Assembly (NCBI GenBank): GCA_051201585.1
Contig: CP179198.1
Location: forward strand, 1,550,001 to 1,614,000
Source: UBA868 sp016776875
Lineage (GTDB): Bacteria > Pseudomonadota > Gammaproteobacteria > Arenicellales > UBA868
Reading direction: 5' to 3'
Length of the DNA stretch: 64,000 nucleotides
The position numbers and the translations under genes were made by a program. The first letter of the stretch is position 1. The number at the start of each line of letters is the position of its first letter. Below are positions 54,319 through 62,833 of the stretch, in pieces. The notes under the pieces are model-generated. The model worked only from the letters and a program-made list of their open reading frames with translations. It did no database searches and was not told where the DNA came from.

Positions 54319-55227
54319 CTACTCGGCGTTTGAATTAATAGGGCGCAACACAGACATCCCGGCATCATATTTAGGGGTGGGTAGATCATACGATTTAAAA
54401 ATCTGTTTCATCGTTCCGTCGGAAAAAAATTCTTCGATCAATTTGTCCATTTGAATCGCGTCCTCTTCTTTCACTAATTTTTTACTAATACCGATAAAGA
54501 TCGGTCGTTCGTAACTGAACCTGAAAGTCGCAACATCAAGGGTCGCCGCGCGACTTTGTTTTTTGATTTGAAGCAGACGCGGGAGATTTGAATCAATCAA
54601 GGCATCCGCTGAACCGTTCAGCACGGCGTCCAGCGCTTCGACGCGGGAATTAAATCGTAAGATATTTAATTTAGGATTGTCATCAATTTCGGGTGTCGTC
54701 AGTGCGTCTTTTTCATCCGCCAATTTGAGTCTATACAGATCCTTGAATTCAACAATATCGCCGTGTTTTTTCTTGTTTATCAGGAAATAGGCTGCCGCAG
54801 GATCCACATTAACAGGGCCTGCGAATCGCATAAACGCCATTCGCTCTTTGCTTGCGTAGATCCAGGGAATCAAATGAACTGACCCATTTTTTATACTACT
54901 TATACTGGCGCTAAAAGATTCCACCTTCCAGTTAAGCTGATGGTCCATCCTGATAGCTAATTCTGATACAAGCTCTCGAGCCGGACCGGCGAATACAAAC
55001 TCCGCCTCGGCTTCGGTCAGCGGCTTCATTTTTTTATTTAACAACTGCTCAAGGTTTAGCCGGGAAGGGCAACAAACAACCATCGCAGGCGGATAGTCCT
55101 GGACACTCGCCACAAACATTCTTTTATCACTTGTGGTCTGCGAATTAACTGTCGCGGTGAGCAAAAAACTCATAAACAGAATTAACGTTTTAGAAATACG
55201 AACAACACTGCGTGATTTAAAAAACAT
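54319..55227 (-). CDS. Periplasmic substrate-binding protein (amino-acid/SBP_bac_3-like)
   Basis: About 302 residues from the ATG at 55227; an upstream in-frame GTG at 55251 would overlap the previous gene and spoil the signal peptide. The N-terminus (basic, then TLILFMSFLLTATVNSQ) is a Sec signal peptide. The mature protein has the two-lobed family 3 binding-protein pattern: ELAIRMDHQLNWKVESF, NGSVHLIPWIYASKERMAFMRFAGPV, VEALDAVLNGSADALIDSN and a C-terminal LIEEFFSDGTMKQIFKSY. Unusually, it has a vicinal Cys pair (AMVVCCPSRLN) near the mature N-terminus. It lies one base after the type II thioesterase stop and is probably in the exporter operon. The ligand is unknown. Confidence 0.8.
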   Translation of the reverse strand: MFFKSRSVVRISKTLILFMSFLLTATVNSQTTSDKRMFVASVQDYPPAMVVCCPSRLNLEQLLNKKMKPLTEAEAEFVFAGPARELVSELAIRMDHQLNWKVESFSASISSIKNGSVHLIPWIYASKERMAFMRFAGPVNVDPAAAYFLINKKKHGDIVEFKDLYRLKLADEKDALTTPEIDDNPKLNILRFNSRVEALDAVLNGSADALIDSNLPRLLQIKKQSRAATLDVATFRFSYERPIFIGISKKLVKEEDAIQMDKLIEEFFSDGTMKQIFKSYDLPTPKYDAGMSVLRPINSNAE

Positions 55228-55228
55228 A

Positions 55229-55927
55229 TCAATTTTGACCCAAAGAGTCACAAATAATCGTCGAAATTTCTTTCAGGTAATCCGTGAAAAAGAAATGCCC
55301 ACCAAGAAAAGAAAAGAACCTGATATCCCCAGCCGCGACTGCCCGCCAACCTTCGATTTGCTCACTCGTTACTTCATGATCTTTCGATCCTGAAAAAACT
55401 GTCATCGGTGTATGAATTGGAGTACTGGGTGCCTGATCGTAATCATCAACGGCGCCGAAATCGGCACGGAGGATAGGCTCAAAGAAGTTCATCAATTCTT
55501 TATCCTGGCTAATTACTTCAGGGAGTCCGCCCAATTTGTTGATGGCCGCAATCATGTCACCTCGACTCATCGAAGCACGTTTTGTTGATCTACAATTATA
55601 CTGGGGCGCCCGACATCCGCTTAGGAAAAGATGTTCAAGAACTATCGAACCTCCAACGTTAGATTCAAGGCGACTCGCGATACCGTGGGCTACTAATCCG
55701 CCCATACTATGCCCAAAGATCGAGATCTTATTAACGCCGTGTTTATCAATCTGAATGATCGCGTCATCGACGATTGCTTCTATCGATTTAAGAAGAGGCT
55801 CTTGGATTCGCTTTCCCCGGCCCGGCAACTCCAGGGTTACCCAGGGAACTTGGCGCTCCATCTGTCGAGCCAAATCTCGGTAACAATAACTATTTCCGCC
55901 CGCGAAGGGAATTGCGATTACAGTCAT
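55229..55927 (-). CDS. Type II thioesterase
   Basis: 232 residues with the alpha/beta-hydrolase layout of external thioesterases: N-terminal IPFAGGNSYCYRDLA, PGRGKR, nucleophile motif GHSMGG (about residue 72), Asp in FSGSKDHEV and His in LGGHFFF. Type II thioesterases remove stalled or wrongly loaded acyl groups from carrier domains of PKS and NRPS lines. It overlaps the stop of the exporter gene (TGATG) and is followed at once by a binding protein. It is 3.7 kb beyond the first synthase gene and in the same orientation, so it most likely serves this cluster. The ATG at 55927 is preferred over the TTG one codon upstream. Confidence 0.92.
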   Translation of the reverse strand: MTVIAIPFAGGNSYCYRDLARQMERQVPWVTLELPGRGKRIQEPLLKSIEAIVDDAIIQIDKHGVNKISIFGHSMGGLVAHGIASRLESNVGGSIVLEHLFLSGCRAPQYNCRSTKRASMSRGDMIAAINKLGGLPEVISQDKELMNFFEPILRADFGAVDDYDQAPSTPIHTPMTVFSGSKDHEVTSEQIEGWRAVAAGDIRFFSFLGGHFFFTDYLKEISTIICDSLGQN

Positions 55928-57576
55928 CAACTACTTGATGGCGTAGGGCGTAGTCGGCCCTCTTCCATGTAAACCACTCTGTCGGCTGCTCCAAAATAAC
56001 GATCGTCATGCGTTACCGCAATAATGGTGGCTCCCATTGCCCTTATTTCTGGCAAAATTTCCTCATAAAAACGTTTCCGAAATGGTGGGTCTTGATCTGC
56101 TGCGATCTCATCGAATATGTAGACCGGTCGCTCATCCATAAGAGCTGATACAAGTGCTAACCTTTTCCGTTGTCCGGTTGAAAGATTTAGATTCGTAAAA
56201 CCACCATCCTCAAACCGCGTCTTTTTCGATATATCAACCCACGCAAGCAACTTCTCAACTCGCGGAAAAGTAGCCCGAGAAATTCCATAGAGGCGATCAA
56301 ACAAATGAAAATCTGTAAATACCGCAGTGAAATGATTACGATATGCAGGATACATCTCTGGCGTCAGACGGTCCCCGTTGTCAAATATTTCGCCGTTGTC
56401 CGGATAATAAAGTCCTGTCAAAATTTTAAGTAATGTTGATTTTCCGCTTCCGTTACCACCAACAATAAAAAGAATCTCTCCCGGTTCAACATGTAGATCA
56501 ACTGGCCCAAGATTGAACGCCGTTTCATCGTGTTCAGAATCATACTTAAACTCAACACCTTTGAGCTGTAATCCGCCAAAAGGAACACTGTTTACCGCTG
56601 AATCACCACCTGATGAGGTAATTCCCCCGTCAAGTTTTCGCTCTAGTTCCTGTAGATTATCAACCGCAACATCAGCTTCGATGAAGAGCGGAAGAGAGCC
56701 GACAACCAGATCAATTGGACCAATGATAAAAAGGATTGTCGCGCTCACCTTGATAACCGTTTCGACAGGCTCGTCCATTAAGACCGGCCAAACGAACACC
56801 ACAATCCCGAGAAGGGTATAAAAAAATGCCTGCGAAAACATCATTACAAATGTCTGGTTACGTCCGGCATTTTTCTTTTCATCCGCAAGATCGGCGCCGA
56901 TCCGAATCTGACTTTTGAGAATGTCTTTTGCTTTTTGACGGTTTAACTTTAGCTCCTTAAAACCTTTAAGGCTTTGATCCACCGACGCAAGAAACTCGAC
57001 CTCTTTTTGAGTGGCAGACCGGACCGATTCAATTATTGCGCCTCGTTTACTAATAAACGTAAGCACACCCAACAAAATTGCGCCGACTGTCATCAGAAAA
57101 CCTTCAAAAGAAATAATGGCAATATAAATCGTCGCGAAGAGAAGCATAATTAGTGCGCCAAATGATGCAAAGATCACATGGGCACTGTCCGATATCAGGA
57201 CCGTATCTTGCGAAAGCCGGTTGAAAATATACGAAGGACCGATCTTCTCTATTTCAACGAGTTCTGACCTCGCCACCTTGTCGGCAACTCGCGCCCTAAC
57301 CCCTTGAAGCATTTCCTCAACCGCAAGGATGGCATTGATCAGTGAGTACCGCTTCGAATACAAAAAAAGGCCTAATAGCCCCCCAAAAAGCAGGAGAGGC
57401 TGAATTTCCGGTTCAGATCCCACTGCCTGAGCGCCGTGATTTATCGCGGCCAACACAAGCGCGCCTGCAATACCCGAGATAAACCCGAACAACATGACGC
57501 GACCCAGAGGTCTGTCAGTCTGATCAAAGACAAACCCGACAAGACGAGCGCCAGGTATCACGGAGAGAATCTTCAT
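55927..57576 (-). CDS. Cyclic peptide export ABC transporter (PvdE/SyrD type)
   Basis: 549 residues: an N-terminal six-helix transmembrane domain (about 1-300) fused to a C-terminal ATPase. The ATPase has Walker A (GGNGSGKST), the signature LSTGQRKRL, Walker B (RPVYIFDEIAADQDP) and the switch His in VTHDDRYF. The length and the unusual signature place it with the exporters of cyclic or non-ribosomal peptides such as pyoverdine precursor (PvdE) and syringomycin (SyrD). It would move the finished lipopeptide across the inner membrane. It is first in a unit with the type II thioesterase and a binding protein. This is independent support for a peptide, probably cyclic, product. Confidence 0.92.
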   Translation of the reverse strand: MKILSVIPGARLVGFVFDQTDRPLGRVMLFGFISGIAGALVLAAINHGAQAVGSEPEIQPLLLFGGLLGLFLYSKRYSLINAILAVEEMLQGVRARVADKVARSELVEIEKIGPSYIFNRLSQDTVLISDSAHVIFASFGALIMLLFATIYIAIISFEGFLMTVGAILLGVLTFISKRGAIIESVRSATQKEVEFLASVDQSLKGFKELKLNRQKAKDILKSQIRIGADLADEKKNAGRNQTFVMMFSQAFFYTLLGIVVFVWPVLMDEPVETVIKVSATILFIIGPIDLVVGSLPLFIEADVAVDNLQELERKLDGGITSSGGDSAVNSVPFGGLQLKGVEFKYDSEHDETAFNLGPVDLHVEPGEILFIVGGNGSGKSTLLKILTGLYYPDNGEIFDNGDRLTPEMYPAYRNHFTAVFTDFHLFDRLYGISRATFPRVEKLLAWVDISKKTRFEDGGFTNLNLSTGQRKRLALVSALMDERPVYIFDEIAADQDPPFRKRFYEEILPEIRAMGATIIAVTHDDRYFGAADRVVYMEEGRLRPTPSSS

Positions 57577-57620
57577 TAATTTATTTTAGCTTGGGGAGAA
57601 ACTAATAGTTCACTCATCTG

Positions 57621-57647
57621 ACTGATTTATAGTTGAACAAAATCAGT
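57621..57647. promoter_or_regulatory. Inverted repeat upstream of the exporter gene (candidate operator)
   Basis: ACTGATTT (57621-57628) and its exact reverse complement AAATCAGT (57640-57647) are separated by 11 bases. They lie 45-70 bases before the exporter start at 57576 on the minus strand, the position of a promoter or operator. No U-tract follows in either direction. It does not match the palindrome upstream of the first synthase gene, so there is no evidence that the same regulator acts at both. The rest of the 150-base gap shows nothing else I can name. Confidence 0.3.
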
Positions 57648-57728
57648 TCGACACAAATAACGGACAATTTCCGGTCGCCTACCAACGCAAAAAGACAACT
57701 CAACGCATCGGATTCTGAACCACTCTCG

Positions 57729-58298
57729 TCAATAAAAAAACCGGCGTCTGGGAGCGCGTCTTAACGAACCCAGGCGCCGGTTAGGATATCTATCAGCCTT
57801 TCTAAGCTTTAGCTTTTCAGAGCCTTCGCTGACCATTTCCTCGTAGTACGCCCTGACTTTGTTTGGATCAAAAGTAAGAAAAGTGCCGCCCGATTCAAAA
57901 TGTTGAACAAAAACTTTTCCCAATCCGTAAGCGACTGCCCCACCTAAGGCAGGTTGGGTCAAGACTGCGACATATGCCCCAACGAAGGGGACGGCTTTGA
58001 TTGCACTTGCCACGGTAGCGCCTGCCAAAAATGGCGTGCCACCCCCAATCAACGCTGCAATAGCGTTTCGGGCAAGGGACTTGGTGAACTTCACATTATA
58101 GATTGATGATAGTTTGTGGATCATCGCAAGCTGAACGGCGGTCATTCCGACCAAATCCACTCCCGGCGCAGGAATAACGCCGACCGCAGCCGTGCCGAGC
58201 GCATAGTTCCGCACAACCTCGTTTGCTTTCGCTAACCGCTCTTCGCTAGACATTTCTACGTCTTGCTCGACATCTTGAACGTTTGATTCTTCAGTCAT
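57729..58298 (-). CDS. DUF697-like membrane-associated protein (C-terminus suspect)
   Basis: 189 residues from an ATG with GGAG 9 bases upstream. After an acidic start comes the DUF697/YcjF-type core: hydrophobic GTAAVGVIPAPGVDLVGMTAVQLAMIH in short blocks, then IAALIGGGTPFLAGATVASAIKAVPFVGAYV, and YGLGKVFVQHFESGG. It would associate with the inner membrane. It is a clear relative of the protein at 61035-61691. The last 20 or so residues (RRLGSLRRAPRRRFF) are a translation of the terminator hairpin at 57741-57780, so a one-base error near 57810-57820 probably hides the true stop. Either a gained or a lost base there gives an immediate stop codon. Function unknown. Confidence 0.8.
   Translation of the reverse strand: MTEESNVQDVEQDVEMSSEERLAKANEVVRNYALGTAAVGVIPAPGVDLVGMTAVQLAMIHKLSSIYNVKFTKSLARNAIAALIGGGTPFLAGATVASAIKAVPFVGAYVAVLTQPALGGAVAYGLGKVFVQHFESGGTFLTFDPNKVRAYYEEMVSEGSEKLKLRKADRYPNRRLGSLRRAPRRRFFY
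57732..57780 (-). terminator. Rho-independent terminator (minus strand)
   Basis: Read on the minus strand, CCGGCGCCTGGG (57780-57769) pairs with CCCAGACGCCGG (57752-57741) in a 12-base stem with one G-T wobble and a 16-base loop, followed by seven T's (57740 down to 57734). This is a textbook intrinsic terminator for the DUF697-like gene. It also insulates the exporter operon, which starts 150 bases further on. Its overlap with the annotated 3' end of that gene is the reason to doubt the stop codon. Confidence 0.85.
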
Positions 58299-58479
58299 TT
58301 TTTTACTCCGCTGTGAATGTTGTGTATCAAACCTATCTCATTATATGCCAAAAATTAATCGAGTCCCAGATGGAGAATATACTTTAAAGCGTAATTTTCA
58401 TCACTGAAACTTCGCCTATACCTGCAAACCAACCGATGTTTTCTTAACCACTGCCTCCGCGACCCGAAGTAATAAAAAT

Positions 58480-59487
58480 CTAGAAGTCCATCGACAATAA
58501 CGCAACGCCCCGCTGATCCGTCCCGTCCTGAACCATCACCTCGCCAATTAATGCGACTTTTTTCGAGAGCGCATGGATGAGGTCAACAACGATACGGGGT
58601 GTTCCTGCCGCATCTACTGAATAATCCATCCATAACGCCCCATACTGTAAATTCACATCCCAACCGTCGCCCGTTTGCTCGGTGCTTGAATAGCCGCCCG
58701 CTAACACAACTTTGTAATTATCCATCGCTTTGCGCGGGATCCCGACTTTAGTACTCTCGATTGAAATTCCAGAACCGTATCCAAACACCTTGAACGGCAT
58801 CTGGAACGAAAAACCAGAATAGTCATTATCGCCATGGTCTTGGTAGGCGCCACCTAAAACCAAATTCCCAATTCGCCAATTGCCGCCGATCGTTGCCCGG
58901 TCAATATTACTGGAATCGTAATCATTCATCTGAAGATCGGCAAAAATGGCTTTGTAGCACAATCGGTCCCAACACTTTTGATAGGCGGTCGAATGACTGA
59001 TTCTGTACTGTCCGCCTACAAATCCATGGCCCCCAAAGAAATGCGACTTATCAACATAGTTCCCGATTGCACCCGCCAACGGTGCCCACTGAGAACCTAG
59101 CGTAAGCGCGCCCCAACCTCCCTTGAGTCCAACATAGGCGAACTTGGTCGGATTTTTTGTAGCCCAAAGCGACGGAGTCACAATAGAACCGTTAGATGTC
59201 CAGACGCTGTTTTCATATACCGCTATCGCGCCCAAATCATCCCCAATTTTGGTCTGCGCCGCAAACCCGATTGAGGAATCACCATCTGTTACTGTTGGAT
59301 CGCCATTATTGACAAGCACACCCGTTCGAGCATAACCATAAACAAAGACCTCCGCGTCTGATGGTGGCACTAAGGGCATCCATTGCGCAGGCCCAGCCAC
59401 TAGTGCCGGTGAGAAACACAGGGTCGTCAGACCGACGGCGCCACCGATCGCCAACAGACATCTTTTTTTGAATGTAGCAGGAATCAT
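58480..59487 (-). CDS. Outer-membrane porin
   Basis: 335 residues. A signal peptide (FKKRCLLAIGGAVGLTTLCF, then a VAG-type cleavage region) precedes a beta-rich chain of alternating hydrophobic strands with many Gly, Tyr and Trp, as in Gram-negative general porins (VFVYGYARTGVLV, KFAYVGLKGGWGALTLGSQWAP). It ends in Phe (LLSMDF), the outer-membrane targeting signature. Two Cys in CWDRLCYK may form a loop disulfide. The sequence resembles the proteobacterial gram-negative porin family; the specific solute is unknown. It is flanked by a 181-base gap before the DUF697-like gene and a divergent 191-base region upstream. Confidence 0.88.
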   Translation of the reverse strand: MIPATFKKRCLLAIGGAVGLTTLCFSPALVAGPAQWMPLVPPSDAEVFVYGYARTGVLVNNGDPTVTDGDSSIGFAAQTKIGDDLGAIAVYENSVWTSNGSIVTPSLWATKNPTKFAYVGLKGGWGALTLGSQWAPLAGAIGNYVDKSHFFGGHGFVGGQYRISHSTAYQKCWDRLCYKAIFADLQMNDYDSSNIDRATIGGNWRIGNLVLGGAYQDHGDNDYSGFSFQMPFKVFGYGSGISIESTKVGIPRKAMDNYKVVLAGGYSSTEQTGDGWDVNLQYGALWMDYSVDAAGTPRIVVDLIHALSKKVALIGEVMVQDGTDQRGVALLSMDF

Positions 59488-59678
59488 ATTTGAAACAGCG
59501 TCCTCGATAATCGTGATGTTTTCTTTTTCACCGCCATAGTTTAGATTTTAATTCAAAAAAAGCAAAACAATCTTAACCATAATCAAGTAAATTAAAATCG
59601 CGAAGACGTCTGATCAAAAATCTCCGAGAACGATATACTCAGGAGCGCGTCAAACGATCAAACAATATAAAGTTTGTT

Positions 59679-60032
59679 ATGCACCAGAAAATTACTGAAC
59701 ATTTGTTAAGCTACAAGCCAATATCCAGTTCAACCGTGATACTTGTTCTCGCAATCGTATTCGTAGCTGGAAACATAATGACACCCGCCAGTTTTGCGAA
59801 CCAGGATTATGATAACTCCCCAAACCCAGCGCTATCAAACAAGGACTACAGTGCACTTACTGCGCGATTGAAAGATTGCCAGATGCTTATCCATAAATGG
59901 CTAGAAACCGAAAAATGGGAAGCTAGCGGTGACGACACAGGCGCTCCAACATCCCGCTCTGAAGCCGAAAAATGTTACCAGAGTATTCTCAGTGATTTCA
60001 TTGGTGATCCAACTTATCATTGGGTAGATTAA
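59679..60032 (+). CDS. Small secreted or membrane-anchored hypothetical protein
   Basis: 117 residues. A long N-terminal hydrophobic segment (STVILVLAIVFVAGNIMTPASFA, about 18-40) could be a Sec signal peptide with cleavage after SFA, or an anchor. The mature part is hydrophilic, with two Cys (DCQML, EKCYQS) that could form a disulfide in the periplasm and a Trp-rich stretch (KWLETEKWEA). No family was recognised. It is divergent from the porin and followed by the ParA-like gene. No strong ribosome-binding site precedes the ATG. Confidence 0.6.
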   Translation: MHQKITEHLLSYKPISSSTVILVLAIVFVAGNIMTPASFANQDYDNSPNPALSNKDYSALTARLKDCQMLIHKWLETEKWEASGDDTGAPTSRSEAEKCYQSILSDFIGDPTYHWVD

Positions 60033-60045
60033 AAATCACCAATGA
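59998..60045. repeat. Inverted repeat at the 3' end of the small secreted gene
   Basis: TCATTGGTGAT (59998-60008) is repeated as its exact reverse complement ATCACCAATGA (60035-60045), with a 26-base loop that contains the stop codon of the upstream gene. There is no T-run after it, so a classical terminator is not supported. It could be an RNA hairpin that stabilises the transcript or an operator for the ParA-like gene starting at 60091. An 11-base exact arm is unlikely to be chance, but the function is unknown. Confidence 0.35.
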
Positions 60046-60090
60046 CGTTAATCCGAAAATATTATTTCTGATCTGAAGAGCCTCAGCCAA

Positions 60091-61038
60091 GTGATTAAAG
60101 CCTCGGAACTCAACAAAATTCTCGGTAATCCATCGGTTATCCCGGAAGAACCGCCCCTAACGCCTGGTCGACCGACTGATAAAAATACTGATCTTTTTAT
60201 TCCGCCCTCAGTCGTTCGCGAAAAGCTTGAAGCGCACGGCCTTCTCGCCCAGCGTGATGTCATCGCATTTATCAATCTCAAAGGTGGCACTGGCAAAACA
60301 ACGTCTTCAGTCACGTGTGCCCGGCGATCATGTGATTTTGGACTTAAAACATGCCTGCTTGATATCGATGCTCAAGCGTCGGCAACATTCATGCTCGCGC
60401 AGGACCAGTCAGAAACAGCACGCCCATTTATTGAGTTCTGGGATAAGCCAGAAGAGGTGTCATCCGCATTAATTAACATCGACGCGCAATTAAGCCTTCT
60501 CCCCTCTTCTCTTGATAACAGCCTGCTTGACCTTCAACTGTCCCGGCCAATCTCTCAAAAAAATGCCGTAAGGGAATGCTGCGATGAACTTTTTAAGATG
60601 GGAAACGATTTGATATTTGTTGACTGCCCACCATCTCTGGGGGCAGGAGTCATTTCGACAATATGCGCTTCGAGTAAGCTAATCATCCCTACGACTGCGG
60701 ATAGTTTTGCCTTAAGAGGAATTGATCTGACAATAAGCGAAACTGAGGCGATCTCGGAAGCTTTCGGGATGAAGCCACCGAAGATTTTTATTCTTCTAAC
60801 CCATTTTGATCGTCGGATTAAAATGAGCGAATCCGTGCTTGCGGATCTAAAGCAACGTTATGGCGACCGCGTTATTGCTCAACCAATTCGGACAAGCTCC
60901 TACTTTGCCCAAGCCCAAGAACGAAACAGAACCGTGTTCGATTTTCCAAAAGCAAAAAAGGCCCAGTTGGATTACGATTTTGCGGTGCGCGCTATGTTAC
61001 ATCTTAATCCGGACAACATTTCAGACAAAACCTCATGA
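60091..61038 (+). CDS. ParA-family ATPase
   Basis: 315 residues from a GTG start. The deviant Walker A motif KGGTGKTT (about residues 65-72), LLDIDAQASAT and the Walker B region DLIFVDCPPSLG are diagnostic of ParA/MinD-like ATPases. An N-terminal extension of about 60 residues with Pro-rich and basic parts could bind DNA or a partner. ParA proteins position DNA or protein cargo by cycling on the nucleoid. No parB or parS site was seen nearby, and the stop overlaps the start of a DUF697-like gene (ATGA), so the pair probably acts together, perhaps in positioning a membrane-associated complex rather than in chromosome segregation. That role is inference. Confidence 0.88.
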   Translation: MIKASELNKILGNPSVIPEEPPLTPGRPTDKNTDLFIPPSVVREKLEAHGLLAQRDVIAFINLKGGTGKTTSSVTCARRSCDFGLKTCLLDIDAQASATFMLAQDQSETARPFIEFWDKPEEVSSALINIDAQLSLLPSSLDNSLLDLQLSRPISQKNAVRECCDELFKMGNDLIFVDCPPSLGAGVISTICASSKLIIPTTADSFALRGIDLTISETEAISEAFGMKPPKIFILLTHFDRRIKMSESVLADLKQRYGDRVIAQPIRTSSYFAQAQERNRTVFDFPKAKKAQLDYDFAVRAMLHLNPDNISDKTS

Positions 61039-61691
61039 TAGAAAATACCGATCCCAAAGAGTCCAATTCCTCATCTTCATCTCGCAAGAGACGACGTCTC
61101 TACGAGGCGGATGAGTTTAACCACGAGAGTTCGAGCGGGACCGACAGGGAATCGTCTGGCCCTCGCACTTCATCTACTGAGCAATATCAGTCAGAGGAGC
61201 TGGCAAGCGACGAAATTCGAATAAAGGCAGCAGACAACACAATCAAATATTACTGTTACTGGTCTTTCTCAGCAGCACTCATTCCGGTCCCCATCATCGA
61301 CTTAGCGGCGATGACGACGATTCAGGTAAAGCTCGTCCAAGAATTATCGGAACTTTATGACGTTCCGTTCTCACAGGGTAAAGCGAAAAAGGCGGTCGCT
61401 ATTCTTATTGCCGGAATGTCGTCAGCCACATTTACAAGTCTTGGAAAACTGGTGCCAGGCATAGGTTATTTTGGACTTGTGGCCCCGCTCGCAGTCATTA
61501 ACGTTAGTCACACCTACGCGGTAGGAAAGATATTCGCACAACATTTCCAAGCAGGAAACGATCTAGACTCCTTTGATGCTGAAGATCAGAAAGAAACTTT
61601 CAAATCAAAAATAGAAGACGGCAAGGAATTTGCGCGTCGCACCAAAGAAGAATTTAAATCAAAACTTAAAAGAGAGCGAAAATCCGTTTAA
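61035..61691 (+). CDS. DUF697-like membrane-associated protein
   Basis: 218 residues. A polar, Ser/Glu/Arg-rich N-terminal third (about 1-65) precedes the DUF697-type core: two hydrophobic regions (FSAALIPVPIIDLAAMTTIQ and LVPGIGYFGLVAPLAVINV) and the motif YAVGKIFAQHFQAG. It ends in a charged helical tail. The core matches the gene at 57729-58298 (shared IPxPxxDLxxMTxxQ and GKxFxQHFxxG patterns), so the two are paralogues. It is translationally coupled to the ParA-like ATPase by a 4-base overlap. The gene converges on purL with only 27 bases between stops. Function unknown; an inner-membrane partner of the ATPase is a reasonable guess. Confidence 0.82.
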   Translation: MIENTDPKESNSSSSSRKRRRLYEADEFNHESSSGTDRESSGPRTSSTEQYQSEELASDEIRIKAADNTIKYYCYWSFSAALIPVPIIDLAAMTTIQVKLVQELSELYDVPFSQGKAKKAVAILIAGMSSATFTSLGKLVPGIGYFGLVAPLAVINVSHTYAVGKIFAQHFQAGNDLDSFDAEDQKETFKSKIEDGKEFARRTKEEFKSKLKRERKSV

Positions 61692-61718
61692 CAGCTGCGG
61701 ATCGGTTTACTTCACAAC

Positions 61719-62828
61719 TTAGTTAACAAATGCGCGAGCATTCTGAAAAATTCTAAGCCATGGCCCATGTTCGCCCCATTCTTTGGGGTGCCATGAGTTT
61801 GTTATCGTTCTGAAGTTTCGCTCTGGATGCGGCATCATGATATTGACCCGCCCATCTGCCGCGCACAGTCCTGCGACCCCGTTTGGGGAGCCATTCGGAT
61901 TAAAAGGAAAGCGTTCTGTCGGGCGACCATAATTATCCACATATCGAAGGGCCCACTGACCAGTCCCTTTCAAGCGGTTCAGATCGCCCTCCCCACTAAA
62001 TTCCGCGCGACCCTCGCCGTGCGCGACAACCACCGGCATCCGGGAACCTTGCATGCCATCGAATAAAATTGAATCGCTATCAATTATTTCAACCATAATC
62101 ACCCGGGATTCAAACTGCCCGGAGAGATTTTCTGAAAATCGAGGCCAATGTTCTGCGCCGGGAACCAACTCCTTTAACCCCGCAATCATTTGACAGCCAT
62201 TACAAATTCCCAGCGCAAAAGTATCTTGCCGAAAGAAAAACTCCGCAAACATCGCTCTCAATGCGGGTTCAAAAAGAATTGATTTGGCCCAACCCATCCC
62301 CGCCCCAAGAACATCGCCGTATGAAAATCCACCGCAGGCAACGAGACCCTTAAACGCCTGAAGATCCTGTCGCCCCTCTTTCAAATCCGACATGGTGACA
62401 TCGATAGCCCTAAACCCGCCGCGATCAAAAGCGGCTGCCATCTCCATATGGCCATTCACGCCTTGTTCCCGAAGAATCGCAACCTGAGGTCGGATCCCGG
62501 ATAATATCGCCTGGGTTGCGGGATTCTGTTTGATATCAAAAGTCAAAGAGGCGTGCAGTCCAGGGTCAAATAAATCCTTAATTCGATTATGTTCCGCCAA
62601 AGCGCATGTCGGCTCATCCCTAAGGCTTTGCAACTTTGCCGTGAGTTCAGACCATATCGAGTGCATTTCGCTTCTTGCACGATCGATCAGTAACATATTG
62701 CCCGCGCTAATCCGAACAACGTCACCTCCTGTCACAGGATGTCCAATTACACGCACCCGATCTCGGAGATTTTCTGCGTCAAAAGCACGCATGACATTCT
62801 CAAGGTCTGCATCTCTCACCTGGAGCAC
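61719..62828 (-). CDS. purL: Phosphoribosylformylglycinamidine synthase, C-terminal fragment (frameshifted)
   Basis: This is the C-terminal part of the large (about 1,290-residue) FGAM synthase of purine biosynthesis, which converts FGAR, glutamine and ATP to FGAM. The fragment holds the end of the second synthetase half and the whole glutamine amidotransferase domain: nucleophile Cys in GICNGCQMI and the His/Glu pair in MMPHPERNFR. The GTG used as start here is internal. The conserved run EELGAVLQVRDADLE is restored if one base is added near 62838-62839, joining it to the next entry. The fused type of PurL is typical of gamma- and beta-proteobacteria, which is the best taxonomic hint in the window. 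Confidence 0.92.
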   Translation of the reverse strand: MLQVRDADLENVMRAFDAENLRDRVRVIGHPVTGGDVVRISAGNMLLIDRARSEMHSIWSELTAKLQSLRDEPTCALAEHNRIKDLFDPGLHASLTFDIKQNPATQAILSGIRPQVAILREQGVNGHMEMAAAFDRGGFRAIDVTMSDLKEGRQDLQAFKGLVACGGFSYGDVLGAGMGWAKSILFEPALRAMFAEFFFRQDTFALGICNGCQMIAGLKELVPGAEHWPRFSENLSGQFESRVIMVEIIDSDSILFDGMQGSRMPVVVAHGEGRAEFSGEGDLNRLKGTGQWALRYVDNYGRPTERFPFNPNGSPNGVAGLCAADGRVNIMMPHPERNFRTITNSWHPKEWGEHGPWLRIFQNARAFVN

Positions 62829-62833
62829 CGCGC

